Assembly (NCBI RefSeq): GCF_900104785.1
Contig: NZ_LT629733.1
Span: 2,645,001-2,709,000 of the forward strand
Source of the DNA: Formosa sp. Hel1_31_208
GTDB lineage: Bacteria; Bacteroidota; Bacteroidia; Flavobacteriales; Flavobacteriaceae
DNA: 64,000 nt
Direction of reading: 5' to 3'
This document shows, one piece after another, positions 50,851-60,735 of the stretch (within the stretch, counting starts at the first letter, position 1; each line of letters starts with the position of its first letter). A program made the translations under genes and the position numbers. Below the pieces are notes generated by a model. It was not told the DNA's origin and made no database searches. It was given only the letters and a program-made list of their open reading frames with translations.

Positions 50851-51714
50851 TTAATGATAAGTCGTAAAGATTTTTGTCGCTTCATTATAGGCACTCTCAA
50901 AACTCATAGCATTAAGATTATTATTCTTTTTTGATGTGAAATAGGATAATAGCTTCTCAGTAGGCATATTACCCGTGAGTTCGTCTTTGGCCATCGGACA
51001 GCCGCCAAATCCTTGAATAGCACCATCAAAACGCATACATCCAGCTTTATACGCGGCATCTACTTTTTCAAACCACGTTGTAGGTGTAGTATGTAAATGA
51101 GCGCCAAATTCAATTTCTGGATACTTCGGAATTAAGTTAGAGAATAAATAATCAATACTTTCGGGATTTGAACTACCTATAGTATCGCTTAGAGATAAAA
51201 TTTTTACACCCATGTTACTCAATCGCTCCGTCCACTCTCCTACAATAGCCACATTCCAAGGATCCCCATAAGGGTTTCCAAACCCCATGGAAATATAAAC
51301 CACCACCTCTTTGCTATGTTTATTGGCGAGTTCTAAAATTTCAGAAAGTGTCACTACGGATTGCGCAATCGTTTTATGCGTATTACGCATTTGAAAATTT
51401 TCGGAGATGGAAAACGGATACCCTAAGTAACTAATTTCAGCGTGTTGGCATGCATCATTCGCTCCTCTTGTATTAGCTATAATTGCAAGCAACTTACTTT
51501 TGGTAGAACTCAAATCCAATTGTGCCAAGACTTCAGACGTATCAATCATTTGAGGAATCGCTTTAGGCGATACAAAGCTCCCAAAATCAATCGTGTCAAA
51601 TCCAACCCTTAGTAAGGATTGAATGTATTGCACTTTCCTATCGGTAGGAATAAATTCTTTGATGCCTTGCATAGCATCACGCGGACATTCAATTATTTTG
51701 AGTGCTTTATTCAT
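50851..51714 (-). CDS. Hydroxymethylglutaryl-CoA lyase
   Basis: Cleaves HMG-CoA to acetoacetate and acetyl-CoA, the last step of leucine degradation. The 287-residue product is a DRE-TIM barrel: KIIECPRDAMQG is the catalytic-loop start (CPRD standing for the usual DxxRD/xPRD), VGFDTIDFGSFVSPKAIPQM, SLSDTIGSSNPE, FGAHLHTTP for the metal-binding HxH, and the glycine-rich GAIQGFGGCPMAKDELTGN with the active Cys. It pairs in function with leucine dehydrogenase at 59499-60602, though not in the same operon. Confidence 0.93.
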   Translation of the reverse strand: MNKALKIIECPRDAMQGIKEFIPTDRKVQYIQSLLRVGFDTIDFGSFVSPKAIPQMIDTSEVLAQLDLSSTKSKLLAIIANTRGANDACQHAEISYLGYPFSISENFQMRNTHKTIAQSVVTLSEILELANKHSKEVVVYISMGFGNPYGDPWNVAIVGEWTERLSNMGVKILSLSDTIGSSNPESIDYLFSNLIPKYPEIEFGAHLHTTPTTWFEKVDAAYKAGCMRFDGAIQGFGGCPMAKDELTGNMPTEKLLSYFTSKKNNNLNAMSFESAYNEATKIFTTYH

Positions 51715-51751
51715 TGCGTCAAAGATAGTGATTAAGATGATTTATTTAAGG

Positions 51752-52387
51752 CTATTTTTCAGCAGTGAAAATAAAAATGGCAATTCCTACGAACACAACA
51801 ATCTGTATCCATTTAAAATAATATCCAATATGACTATGCTGTTTTGTGTAATCTGAAATATGTCCAGCTAAGATTGCAATTGCAGAAAATATTAACGCAG
51901 AAACAAACATAAAAAGCAGACCTAAAATGTAAAACTGAAAAACAGTATCAAGTGTGGGACTGAACAAAAAGGATGGAAAAAATGCCAAAAAGAAAATTGA
52001 TACTTTAGGATTAAGAACATTCATAATAAAGCCTTGCTTAAAAAGCTGTGCAACGCTTTTCTTCGGGATTTGGTCTGAATCCAAATCTAATGCAGCATTA
52101 GAGCGATAGACTTTGTAAGCTAAAAACAACAAATAGAGCGCTCCAAATAATTTAATCACAAAAAAAACGGTATCATTTTCCTTAATAATTGCCGACACAC
52201 CGAAAGCCACTAAAGTCGTATGAATTAAACATCCAGAAATTAATCCAGCTACCGTTGCAAGACCATACTTCTTTCCATTGACAATGCTCTGCATGAGCAC
52301 ATAGATATTATCAGGACCAGGCGAAATTGCTAATACTGAAGTCGCAATAACAAATGATATGAGTAGTTCGTAATTCAGTATGTTCAA
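51752..52387 (-). CDS. LysE/RhtB family exporter
   Basis: A 211-residue membrane protein with about six helices and the LysE start ISFVIATSVLAISPGPDNIY, then VNGKKYGLATVAGLISGCLI, and NVLNPKVSIFFLAFFPSFLF. These are the family signatures of amino-acid exporters of the RhtB group (homoserine, threonine, leucine). The substrate is not predictable. It lies upstream of the HMG-CoA lyase gene with 37 bases between, so cotranscription is possible; export of leucine-pathway amino acids would then make sense, but this is speculation. Confidence 0.9.
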   Translation of the reverse strand: MNILNYELLISFVIATSVLAISPGPDNIYVLMQSIVNGKKYGLATVAGLISGCLIHTTLVAFGVSAIIKENDTVFFVIKLFGALYLLFLAYKVYRSNAALDLDSDQIPKKSVAQLFKQGFIMNVLNPKVSIFFLAFFPSFLFSPTLDTVFQFYILGLLFMFVSALIFSAIAILAGHISDYTKQHSHIGYYFKWIQIVVFVGIAIFIFTAEK

Positions 52388-52646
52388 TTTTTCGTAAAAA
52401 TAATATTAAAAAAAGATTTTGATGCGTGTAAGTAATTAAAATACAAAACATCCTCTAATCAACGACAATTAATTTTAAGCTCGGTTCAAAATGTGGTTTA
52501 GCTAATCTGGTTAGAACTTCAAGACGTCTCGACAGCCACAAAAAAAGCAGCTATAAACTGACAAACGAAAGGTGTTTCATCTATATTATTAGGTATTTTA
52601 TCGGATTTTTAATATGTTTACCATCCTAAAAAACACCTATTTTGTT

Positions 52647-54395
52647 ATGAAACAAATTACACGAATTAAACAACTATGCCTATTTTTAGCATTTAGCTGC
52701 GGGATTTTAACACTTTCTGCACAACAAGAAGCAGAATGTGGGACCATAGCAACGCCGGAATCAGAGCGCTATTTGCAAGAGCTTTTACCTCAAATTCAGG
52801 AATACGAGCAAGAATTTTACCAATTACAATCTCAAAGAAATACATCAAGTGCTATTAGCTCTGTCCCAATTAAAGCACACATTATTAGAACGGATAGCGG
52901 TACAGGTGGCCTAACGGAAAGTGAACTGAACCAGGCTCTATCTATTATGAATAGTTATTATGCCAATGCCTACCTTGAATTCTTTTTGTGTGAGGGAATT
53001 AATTATATTGATAGTTCTGAATACTATGACTACACTATTGATGAGCAAGCTGCTCTTACTGGCACTCACAATGTGAATAATGTAATTAATATTTATTTCA
53101 CCGATGCTGTAACGAGTTCTAGTGGAAATGCCGTTTGCGGTTATGCTTATTTTCCTGGTGGACCAGAAGTTATCTTAATGAATAATTCTTGTGCCATAAA
53201 CGGTAGTACCTTGTCGCATGAAGTAGGACATTTCTTTGGTTTATCGCACACACATGGCAATAGCAACTCTTCATTAACGAATGAATTAGTAGATGGGTCT
53301 AATTGCGATTCAGCTGGTGACTTTGTCTGTGACACACCAGCAGATCCTCAGTTAAGTGGAAGTAATGTTTCTTCCTCTTGTATATATGTAGGTACTGTCT
53401 TTGATGCTAATGGTGATTTATTTGTTCCTAATCCGTTTAACATCATGTCGTATTCAAGAAAACAATGTCGAACAGAATTTTCAGCTGGACAATATGCTAG
53501 AATTTACGGAGTTTATCAAGCATCAAGAGCTGTAATGGCTTGCCCAACTTTTAATGTAGATATTGCATCTGCCTTTACAAGAGATTGTAGCAACACCCTA
53601 GATGTAAGTTTTACAGACAATAGTGTTGGTGCTACCTCATGGGAATGGGATGTTGATGGTGATGATGTTATCGATTACACAACACAAAACCCCACTCACA
53701 CCTATACAGGTTCGGGAGTATATGATGTGGCATTGACCATTTCTGATGGCTCAAACTCATTAACAAAAGTTTATTCAGAGTATATAGAAGTTGGTGTTGA
53801 AGATATCTCAACTAATGAAATTGTATTGACTTTAGTTATGGATGACTATCCGAGTGAAACATCTTGGGTATTGACTGATGGTAGTGGAAATGCAGTATAT
53901 ACAAGTCCGCAATATGTAGAAGGTGTAGATGATTTTCAAACGATTACTGAAAATTTCACAGTCTCAACAAACGAATGCTATACCTTTGAGATTTTAGATA
54001 GTTTTGGCGATGGCATCTGCTGCGCTGAAGGATTAGGATCATATACATTAACAACATTTGAAGGCGCTGAAATTGCTACTGGAGGTAATTATGGATTAGG
54101 AGAAGTTATTTACATGGCTAATGACGTATTAGGTGTTGATGATTATTTTACTAACAACCCTATTTCGGTTTATCCAAATCCAACAAAAAACACATTGAAT
54201 ATTAAGTTATCAAACCAAAGTAATCTTCCAGATTCCTTTACGATTTACAATGTTCTAGGCCAAGTTATTGCAGAGAAGACAATTACTAGCGCTGAAGATT
54301 TGCTTATTTCAGCAGAACGCTTTAGCGATGGTGTTTATTATATCAAAATCTCAAAAGGAACGAGCTCTAATACGATTCCATTTATTAAAAATTAA
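52647..54395 (+). CDS. Secreted M43-like zinc metalloprotease with PKD domain and T9SS tail
   Basis: From ATG at 52647 the product is 582 residues with a signal peptide (QLCLFLAFSCGILTLSAQ); an ATG at 52614 adds 11 unlikely residues. The catalytic zinc motif is HEVGHFFGLSH, and NIMSY forms the Met-turn, as in M43/pappalysin metzincins. A PKD domain follows (SWEWDVDGDDVIDYTTQNPT), then a beta domain with DSFGDGICC, and a type A type IX secretion sorting domain (PISVYPNPTKNTLNIKL to GVYYIKISKG). It is expected to be released or surface-bound through the T9SS, and probably degrades proteins outside the cell. Confidence 0.93.
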   Translation: MKQITRIKQLCLFLAFSCGILTLSAQQEAECGTIATPESERYLQELLPQIQEYEQEFYQLQSQRNTSSAISSVPIKAHIIRTDSGTGGLTESELNQALSIMNSYYANAYLEFFLCEGINYIDSSEYYDYTIDEQAALTGTHNVNNVINIYFTDAVTSSSGNAVCGYAYFPGGPEVILMNNSCAINGSTLSHEVGHFFGLSHTHGNSNSSLTNELVDGSNCDSAGDFVCDTPADPQLSGSNVSSSCIYVGTVFDANGDLFVPNPFNIMSYSRKQCRTEFSAGQYARIYGVYQASRAVMACPTFNVDIASAFTRDCSNTLDVSFTDNSVGATSWEWDVDGDDVIDYTTQNPTHTYTGSGVYDVALTISDGSNSLTKVYSEYIEVGVEDISTNEIVLTLVMDDYPSETSWVLTDGSGNAVYTSPQYVEGVDDFQTITENFTVSTNECYTFEILDSFGDGICCAEGLGSYTLTTFEGAEIATGGNYGLGEVIYMANDVLGVDDYFTNNPISVYPNPTKNTLNIKLSNQSNLPDSFTIYNVLGQVIAEKTITSAEDLLISAERFSDGVYYIKISKGTSSNTIPFIKN

Positions 54396-54423
54396 TAGAG
54401 ATAAATAGGTATACGTTTATAAA

Positions 54424-54458
54424 AAAAAGCGAATTGATTAATTTCAATTCGCCTTTTT
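54424..54458. terminator. Bidirectional terminator
   Basis: A perfect GCGAATTGA / TCAATTCGC stem (54429-54437 with 54444-54452) with A and T flanks. Its right arm covers the pyrD stop codon, so pyrD ends inside its own terminator. Confidence 0.85.
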
Positions 54459-55481
54459 TATGAGTGCTTTGTTGATGTCTTTAATTAATTTCGGACCCTC
54501 ATAAATAAAACCTGTATAGATTTGAACCAAATCTGCACCTGCTTCCATTTTTTCTATGGCATCAGTAGCGGAATGAATACCACCTACTCCAATAATTGGA
54601 AAGGCCTTATTGCTTTTGTCTGCCAAATACTTTATGACTTGAGTTGATTTGTCTTTTATAGGCTGACCACTTAACCCTCCATTTCCAATCTCTTTAAGCC
54701 TATCATTGGATGCTTTTAAACCGTTTCGGTCTTTAGATGTATTACTCGCGATAACTCCGTCTAATTTTGTTTCTGAAATAAGCTCTATAATTTCATCCAA
54801 TTGATGTGTGTTAAGGTCTGGTGCAATTTTCAGCAAAATAGGTTTTTGTACTTCGAAGGTATGATTTGCTTTTTGCACTTCAGAAATGAGCTCTATAAGA
54901 TAATCTTTATCGTTCAATTTAGCATGACTATCAACATTTGGACAACTCACGTTTAGTACAAAATAATCAACGTACGGATGCAAACCTTTAAAACAATCCA
55001 GATAGTCTATGGTGTAATTTTCAGGTTTTGTATCAGTGTTTTTTCCAATATTTCCGCCAATGATTAATTGTCCTTTATTTTTTTTCAGCTCTTCAATCGC
55101 AGCCTCTAAACCGTCATTATTAAATCCCATTCGGTTAATTATCCCATAGTCATCTTTCAGTCGGAATAAACGTTTTTTCGGATTACCAACTTGACCTCTT
55201 GGCGTAACTGTACCAATTTCAATAAACCCAAAACCAAAATTAGCCAGTTCATTATACAGGACAGCATTCTTATCAAAACCAGCAGCAAGACCTACTGGAT
55301 TTTTAAAGGTTATACCGAATAATTCTCGTTCTAAACTTTTATCCTTAACCAGGTATAAACTTCTAAATAAGGCCTTCATCCCAGGAATCTTGGACACATT
55401 TCGAATTAAAGAAAAGGTGAAATGGTGTACGCTTTCTGGATCAAATTGAAATAGTAAGGGTCGTAATAAAAGCTTGTACAT
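54444..55481 (-). CDS. pyrD: Dihydroorotate dehydrogenase (quinone)
   Basis: Membrane-linked class 2 enzyme of pyrimidine synthesis. From ATG at 55481 the 345-residue product starts [20 protein letters not shown], the amphipathic quinone-side N-terminus of this class; an ATG at 55502 would add seven residues. Seen: [53 protein letters not shown] with the catalytic Ser position, and [13 protein letters not shown]. Length and motifs are normal. It ends in the terminator stem and is monocistronic. Confidence 0.95.
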   Translation of the reverse strand: MYKLLLRPLLFQFDPESVHHFTFSLIRNVSKIPGMKALFRSLYLVKDKSLERELFGITFKNPVGLAAGFDKNAVLYNELANFGFGFIEIGTVTPRGQVGNPKKRLFRLKDDYGIINRMGFNNDGLEAAIEELKKNKGQLIIGGNIGKNTDTKPENYTIDYLDCFKGLHPYVDYFVLNVSCPNVDSHAKLNDKDYLIELISEVQKANHTFEVQKPILLKIAPDLNTHQLDEIIELISETKLDGVIASNTSKDRNGLKASNDRLKEIGNGGLSGQPIKDKSTQVIKYLADKSNKAFPIIGVGGIHSATDAIEKMEAGADLVQIYTGFIYEGPKLIKDINKALIKKAN

Positions 55482-55609
55482 AGGAAATCTTTTCTGTTGC
55501 AAAAATACTATAGATTTGATTAAAATCGCTAACTTTCATCCCATAAATCCTTAAAGGATTTTATTTTCCCTCACTCAAACTCTAAATGCAACTATAACAG
55601 TATAAGTAT

Positions 55610-56854
55610 ATGATTACCAAAGAAGATATTATCAAACGTTTTATTAGTTATGTTACCGTAGATACCGAATCTGATCCAGAAAGTGATACCACTCCGAGTA
55701 CAGCGAAACAATGGGATCTTGCTAACGCTTTAGTCGATGAGCTAAAGGCTATTGGTTTATCAGATATAAGCATTGATGAGAATGCCTATATCATGGCCAC
55801 CTTACCTTCTAATGTTGATTATAAGGTACCAACCATTGGTTTTATTTCTCATTTTGATACGACTCCTGATTTTACCGGAGCCAATGTCAAGCCACAAATA
55901 ATAGACACATACGACGGAAAGGATATTATACTAAATACAAAAGAACAAATTGTTTTGTCGCCAGATTATTTTGAAGACCTTTTACTATATAAAGGACAAA
56001 CTTTAATAACAACCGACGGTACAACACTTTTAGGAGCAGATGACAAAGCAGGTATCACCGAAATAATCTCGGCAATGGAATATTTGCTACAACACCCAGA
56101 GATTAAACATGGTACGATTAGAATTGGGTTTACACCGGACGAAGAGATCGGACGAGGTGCACACAAATTTGATGTTAAAAAATTTGGTGCTGATTGGGCA
56201 TATACTATGGACGGTAGTCAGATTGGTGAATTGGAATATGAAAATTTTAATGCAGCAAGCGCTAAAGTGACCATAAAAGGAAAAATTGTACATCCTGGAT
56301 ATGCCAAAGGAAAAATGGTTAACTCCATCTATATCGCTACAGAATTCATCAATTCCTTACCACGTATGGAAACTCCTGAGCACACAGAAGGTTATCAAGG
56401 TTTTTTCCACCTCCATAATATGAATGGTAAAGTGGAAGAAACTGTCTTACAATATATCATTAGAGATCATGATATGGGACATTTTGAGGCGCGTAAAGAA
56501 GTAATGCAAAAACTCACCAATGAAATCAATGCGCAATATGAACGTGAAGTCGTGAGTATCGAGATTAAGGACCAGTACTTTAATATGAAGGAAAAGGTCG
56601 TACCTGTAATGCATATTGTAGATATTGCCGAAGAAGCCATGAAACAACTAGGTATTGAACCACTGATAAAGCCAATTAGAGGTGGCACTGATGGTTCTCA
56701 GCTGAGTTATATGGGCTTGCCATGTCCAAATATTTTTGCTGGCGGACATAATTTCCATGGACGCTATGAATATGTCCCAGTAGAAAGTATGATTAAAGCT
56801 ACTGAAGTGATTTGTAAAATTGCTGAGTTGACCGCAGTAAAAGCTAAAAAATAA
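55610..56854 (+). CDS. pepT: Peptidase T
   Basis: Cytoplasmic tripeptidase of family M20B. The 414-residue product has the two-zinc site motifs: [17 protein letters not shown] (H and D ligands), [35 protein letters not shown] (catalytic EE) and, near the end, [19 protein letters not shown] with the last histidine. The start [20 protein letters not shown] is typical. It is followed 10 bases later by the YdeI-like gene. All metal ligands I checked are present. Confidence 0.95.
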   Translation: MITKEDIIKRFISYVTVDTESDPESDTTPSTAKQWDLANALVDELKAIGLSDISIDENAYIMATLPSNVDYKVPTIGFISHFDTTPDFTGANVKPQIIDTYDGKDIILNTKEQIVLSPDYFEDLLLYKGQTLITTDGTTLLGADDKAGITEIISAMEYLLQHPEIKHGTIRIGFTPDEEIGRGAHKFDVKKFGADWAYTMDGSQIGELEYENFNAASAKVTIKGKIVHPGYAKGKMVNSIYIATEFINSLPRMETPEHTEGYQGFFHLHNMNGKVEETVLQYIIRDHDMGHFEARKEVMQKLTNEINAQYEREVVSIEIKDQYFNMKEKVVPVMHIVDIAEEAMKQLGIEPLIKPIRGGTDGSQLSYMGLPCPNIFAGGHNFHGRYEYVPVESMIKATEVICKIAELTAVKAKK

Positions 56855-56864
56855 ACTAATACAA

Positions 56865-57464
56865 ATGCAAAAAGTTTATTCTGTAGAGGAATATATTGAG
56901 ATTAATGCACATTATGCAGATGAACTTTCACTCTTACGAAAGATCATCAATTCTACAGGGTTAGAGGAATCAATAAAGTGGAGTATGCCAACCTACTGTC
57001 TTAAAGGCAAAAATGTCCTAGGTATTGGTGCTTTTAAACATCATTTCTGCTTGTGGTTTCATCAAGGAGTATTTCTAAAAGATGAGCATAATCTCTTAAT
57101 TAATGCTCAAGAAGATAAGACAAAAGCGCTACGTCAAATGCGCTTTGAGAAAAAAGCAGACATCAATGAGCCTGCCGTTTTAGCTTATGTGAAAGAGGCC
57201 ATAGAAAACCAACGGTTAGGTCGAGAAATAAAGCCTACTCGCAAAATCAAAGACCTACTCATCCCAAGTGAATTAAAAGGTGTTTTAAAATCCAATACAA
57301 AACTAAACACAGGTTTTAAAGCCTTAACACCTGGGAAACAACGTGAATACTGCGCCTATATTAGTGAAGCCAAACGCGACGCGACTAAACAATCGCGATT
57401 AAAAAAAATAACGCCAATGATTATCAACGGTATTGGACTAAATGACAAGTATAAAAACGGTTAA
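56865..57464 (+). CDS. YdeI/OmdA-family protein
   Basis: A 199-residue protein with a DUF1801-type domain (YSVEEYIEINAHYADELSLL, KWSMPTYCLKGKNVLGIGAF and HHFCLWFHQGVFL) followed by a bacteriocin-protection YdeI/OmpD-associated part, with the ending LTPGKQREYCAYISEAKRDA. Proteins of this fold are widespread; functions are poorly known. It lies 10 bases after pepT and may be cotranscribed. There is no signal peptide or membrane segment. Confidence 0.85.
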   Translation: MQKVYSVEEYIEINAHYADELSLLRKIINSTGLEESIKWSMPTYCLKGKNVLGIGAFKHHFCLWFHQGVFLKDEHNLLINAQEDKTKALRQMRFEKKADINEPAVLAYVKEAIENQRLGREIKPTRKIKDLLIPSELKGVLKSNTKLNTGFKALTPGKQREYCAYISEAKRDATKQSRLKKITPMIINGIGLNDKYKNG

Positions 57465-57476
57465 GTAAACCCAAAA

Positions 57477-57509
57477 AAAAACTCCGAAATCAAAAATTTC
57501 GGAGTTTTT
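57477..57509. terminator. Bidirectional terminator
   Basis: A perfect ACTCCGAAAT / ATTTCGGAGT stem (57481-57490 with 57496-57505) with A and T flanks, shared by the YdeI-like gene and the convergent yajC gene. Confidence 0.9.
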
Positions 57510-57526
57510 ATATTGTATTGTTAGTA

Positions 57527-57817
57527 CTATTTTGTTTTGGCAGGAGCGTTGAGTTTCTTGCTAATTTCCATTGAAAGCGCTGAGCGTTCAAATTTGATTT
57601 TTCCTGCAAGTGTTTCAATAACACAGCTGTTGTCTTTATCATTTAAATCAACAATCTTGCCATGCATACCGCTCTTAGTAACCACTTTATCACCGCGTTT
57701 TAAACTCGCTGCAAATGCTTTTTCTTGCTTTGCACGTTTCATTTGTGGCGCAATCATAAAGAAGTATACCACCGCAAACATGGCTATAAACGGTAAAAAA
57801 TTTCCAATTTCTCCCAT
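57527..57817 (-). CDS. yajC: Preprotein translocase subunit YajC
   Basis: A 96-residue accessory component of the Sec machinery, with one N-terminal membrane helix (FLPFIAMFAVVYFFMIAPQM) and a small cytoplasmic domain with KRGDKVVTKSGMHGKIVDLN. Length and topology match YajC. It lies nine bases after the DUF1573 lipoprotein gene, and nusB is upstream, an order I recall from other Flavobacteria. No secD or secF gene is in the window. Confidence 0.95.
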   Translation of the reverse strand: MGEIGNFLPFIAMFAVVYFFMIAPQMKRAKQEKAFAASLKRGDKVVTKSGMHGKIVDLNDKDNSCVIETLAGKIKFERSALSMEISKKLNAPAKTK

Positions 57818-57826
57818 AAAACTATT

Positions 57827-58324
57827 CTACTGAACTGATTTTATTGAAGCTGTACCTGCTTTTTTAGCTGGTGCATTAGGATCTGGTTGAACAAAAGCTT
57901 TAATCTTTACAACTTCAGAACCTTTTTCGGTGTTTGTTGTTAAGGTAATTGACTTTTGAACTTGATTCGATCCTTTTCCGTTAAATTTCACTGTAAACTC
58001 AGCAGACTCACCTGCAGCTAAAGGGTCTCTGTTCCAATCTGATGGTACAGTACAACCACAAGTACTTTTGATATTACTAACAACTAATGGAGTTTTTCCT
58101 GTGTTAGTGTATTTGAATTTTGTTTCAACTGGCGTGCCATTGATGATAGTTCCAAAATCGTGTTCGGTTTCTTCAAAAGTGATTACTGGAAAATCTGCAG
58201 CACTTGCATCTCTCTCAGCAGCTGCCGCTACGTTATCAGAATTGATCTTACTAGTAGCATCTTCTTTACAAGATGTGAAAGCTACTAAACATAATGCGCT
58301 TAACGCTAAAATTGCTTTTTTCAT
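57827..58324 (-). CDS. DUF1573 lipoprotein
   Basis: From ATG at 58324 the 165-residue product starts MKKAILALSALCLVAFTSCK, a signal peptide with lipobox FTSC; an ATG at 58381 would hide it. The rest is an immunoglobulin-like DUF1573 domain (FEETEHDFGTIINGTPVETK, NIKSTCGCTVPSDWNRDPLA, VKFNGKGSNQVQKSITLTTN). The CGC motif is typical of this family. The role is unknown; it probably sits on the periplasmic face of a membrane. It is cotranscribed with yajC. Confidence 0.92.
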   Translation of the reverse strand: MKKAILALSALCLVAFTSCKEDATSKINSDNVAAAAERDASAADFPVITFEETEHDFGTIINGTPVETKFKYTNTGKTPLVVSNIKSTCGCTVPSDWNRDPLAAGESAEFTVKFNGKGSNQVQKSITLTTNTEKGSEVVKIKAFVQPDPNAPAKKAGTASIKSVQ

Positions 58325-58449
58325 TGTTATAATATTTAAATAATTTTTGATTCGAGAAGCCAAATGTAATAATAATTTCATCCAATTAAAATTTTTAGCC
58401 CATATTCAAGTAAAAGATTAACAGTCTATGACTTGTAAACCTTAGAAAA

Positions 58450-59394
58450 CTATAGTAATCCGCGACCTATTTTATTGAATTGTCCTTCCTCTGAATACTC
58501 CTTAAGTATTTTATCTAAAATGCCATTAATAAAGGTACTACTTTTAGGTGTTGAGTACTCTTTTGCAATTTCCAAATACTCGTTAATTGTAACTTTCACT
58601 GGTATTGATGGAAATTTCTGGAATTCACAGATAGCCATTTGCATGAGCACAGTATCAATTTGTGTAATTCGATCTGCATCCCAATTTTTAGTCTTCGACG
58701 CTATTTCAGTATTAAAAACCCCTTGATTCAATATTGTTTTTTTTAGCAGATCCAATCCAAATTCTTTGTCTTCCAAATCTTTAAACAATTCTGGGGTAAA
58801 CATATTACCATCAGAAGCGGCCTTTACTTTTTTAAGAAGTTTCAAAATAGCTGTATTTACTACGGGTAAATCATCCAACCATGTGATACGTTTATCTTCA
58901 AAATAATCATAGAGCTTATCATTTGGCGCAATAATTTCAGTAAATATATCAATGATAAAATTCTTGTCCTCCTTGAAAGTAGACGTCTTTGTAGCCATGT
59001 AATCTTTATAGATATCACTCTCTATTATGACCTTGAAAATGACATCTACATATTCAAAATCTAAGTACCATAAGTTTTCCTTCTGATCTTCAATAAGTTC
59101 TTGTAAGGCTTCATTTGTACTTAACAACACTAACACTTCGTTATTTATAAACTTAGCATTTGGATTCTTGTCTTCTTGAGTCGCTAAAAGTTTTAACTGG
59201 TTTTTATCTAAGCGGTCCTTCGCCTTTTTATGAACTTCAATGAGAAGAGATAATTGCGCCAAGAACAGATCATACATACTATTCAGACTTAGAAGTAGAA
59301 ATTTTTCGTTGTTTTTTATGTTATCACTTTCACTTCCTTTAGAAGCGTAAAGCGTTTGCATAACTTTAATACGAATATGTCGTCTGTTTAACAT
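58450..59394 (-). CDS. nusB: Transcription antitermination factor NusB, extended form
   Basis: NusB with NusE (S10) binds boxA in rRNA leaders. This 314-residue protein carries the family start LNRRHIRIKVMQTLYAS, but E. coli NusB has only about 139 residues; here a helical insertion (about 60-200) separates the start from the typical C-terminal half with DLPVVNTAILKLLKKV and ILNQGVFNTEI and VKVTINEYLEIAKEYS. The long form is usual in Bacteroidota. It is followed by the DUF1573-yajC pair on the same strand after a 125-base gap. The leader has a TATTTTTG box and an 8-bp inverted repeat. Confidence 0.92.
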   Translation of the reverse strand: MLNRRHIRIKVMQTLYASKGSESDNIKNNEKFLLLSLNSMYDLFLAQLSLLIEVHKKAKDRLDKNQLKLLATQEDKNPNAKFINNEVLVLLSTNEALQELIEDQKENLWYLDFEYVDVIFKVIIESDIYKDYMATKTSTFKEDKNFIIDIFTEIIAPNDKLYDYFEDKRITWLDDLPVVNTAILKLLKKVKAASDGNMFTPELFKDLEDKEFGLDLLKKTILNQGVFNTEIASKTKNWDADRITQIDTVLMQMAICEFQKFPSIPVKVTINEYLEIAKEYSTPKSSTFINGILDKILKEYSEEGQFNKIGRGLL

Positions 59395-59417
59395 GGTTAC
59401 AAAGAGCTAGAAATTAA

Positions 59418-59455
59418 CAAAGCGAAAGTTTTTAATCTCTCGCTTTGCAAAAATA
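59418..59455 (-). promoter_or_regulatory. nusB promoter box and leader inverted repeat
   Basis: On the minus strand TATTTTTG lies at 59448-59455, about 50 bases before the nusB ATG. A perfect 8-bp inverted repeat CAAAGCGA / TCGCTTTG (59418-59425 with 59440-59447, 14-base loop) lies between it and the start, and could be a leader hairpin. Confidence 0.4.
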
Positions 59456-59498
59456 CTATTATTTTAAATCTAATGAAATATTTGATCAGGATTTACAT

Positions 59499-60602
59499 TT
59501 ATTTTGCCTGTTCTCTTTTTCTTGTTTCGATGCGTTCTTTTGCTATATTCAATGCCGCAACGTTTGTTGTGACTCCATTTTGTTTAGCACGTTCAAAAAT
59601 CTCTAAGGTTGTATTGTAGATGTTTTCAGTTTTACGCATAATTTCTTGCTTATCGTAATTCTCTAGTTCGGCGTAAACATTAATAATACCACCTGCATTG
59701 ATTAAGAAATCTGGTGCGTAAACTATTCCTTTATCTTGTAATAATTTTCCGTGTTTAATTTCATCTGCCAACTGATTATTAGCAGCTCCTGCGATAATAT
59801 CCGCTTGTAATTTATTGATGGTATCATCATTTATCGTCGCTCCTAAGGCACAAGGTGCATATATATCCATAGGCTCAGCATAAATATCTTGTCCTCCGTA
59901 AATCGTTACATCATGCTTCGCTCTAACTTCTTCCAAACGTTCTTGATTGATATCTGCAATCGTGACCTTAGCGCCTTCATTTAATAAATGCTCTACTAAC
60001 GATTCTCCAACATGACCGATACCCTGAACGAATATTGATTTATCTTCTAAAACTTCACTACCATATTTAAATTTTGCAGCCGCCTTCATACCCATAAATA
60101 CGCCATAAGCTGTAATTGGCGAAGGGTTACCAGCGCCTCCCTTATGTTCAGATATACCTGTAACATAAGGTGTTACTTCTCTTACCGTATCCATATCATC
60201 GGTTGTCATTCCCACATCTTCAGCTGTAATATAACGTCCACTTAAAGAATGTACAAATTCACCAAATTTTTTCATTAATTCTGGTGTTTTTTGTGTTTTA
60301 GCGTCTCCGATAATAACCGCTTTTCCTCCACCAAGATTTAAACCCGTAATTGCTGATTTAAACGTCATACCGCGGGAAAGTCTTAGCACATCATTAAGGG
60401 CTTCCCATTCATTAGTATAGGACCACATTCTGGTACCGCCAAGTGCAGGGCCCAAAACTGTATTATGAATACCAATTATTGCTTTTAAACCAGTATCTTT
60501 GTCGTTGCAAAAAACGATTTGCTCGTGATTATCAAAGGATTTTTGACCGAATACTGGGTCAATTTTTGTGAGTTCTTTAGAACTTATAACGTCTGATGTC
60601 AT
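59499..60602 (-). CDS. Leucine (Glu/Leu/Phe/Val) dehydrogenase
   Basis: Reversible oxidative deamination of branched-chain amino acids with NAD. The 367-residue product has the Glu/Leu/Phe/Val dehydrogenase active-site segment LNLGGGKAVIIGDAKTQKTP, the substrate-binding ALGGTRMW region, TAEDVGMTTDDMDTVREVTP and the NAD-binding FVQGIGHVGESLVEHLLNEG. In branch length and motifs it is closest to leucine dehydrogenase, but amino-acid preference needs testing. Monocistronic; a promoter with TATTTTTG and TTTTG boxes lies upstream at 60651-60683. Confidence 0.92.
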   Translation of the reverse strand: MTSDVISSKELTKIDPVFGQKSFDNHEQIVFCNDKDTGLKAIIGIHNTVLGPALGGTRMWSYTNEWEALNDVLRLSRGMTFKSAITGLNLGGGKAVIIGDAKTQKTPELMKKFGEFVHSLSGRYITAEDVGMTTDDMDTVREVTPYVTGISEHKGGAGNPSPITAYGVFMGMKAAAKFKYGSEVLEDKSIFVQGIGHVGESLVEHLLNEGAKVTIADINQERLEEVRAKHDVTIYGGQDIYAEPMDIYAPCALGATINDDTINKLQADIIAGAANNQLADEIKHGKLLQDKGIVYAPDFLINAGGIINVYAELENYDKQEIMRKTENIYNTTLEIFERAKQNGVTTNVAALNIAKERIETRKREQAK

Positions 60603-60650
60603 TTGAACTTAGATTAAGAATCTATTTTATATTATTTGTAAAATATCGTG

Positions 60651-60683
60651 CAAAAATAAAGCAATATTGGAGTATTAGCAAAA
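60651..60683 (-). promoter_or_regulatory. Leucine dehydrogenase promoter
   Basis: On the minus strand TATTTTTG (60651-60658) and an upstream TTTTG (60679-60683) are 20 bases apart, the Bacteroidota arrangement. The leader before the ATG is about 45 bases. Confidence 0.6.
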
Positions 60684-60735
60684 ATACAGGCGTTAAAATG
60701 TCAAATTGTTAATATCTAAGCCTCAAAAATTGTAA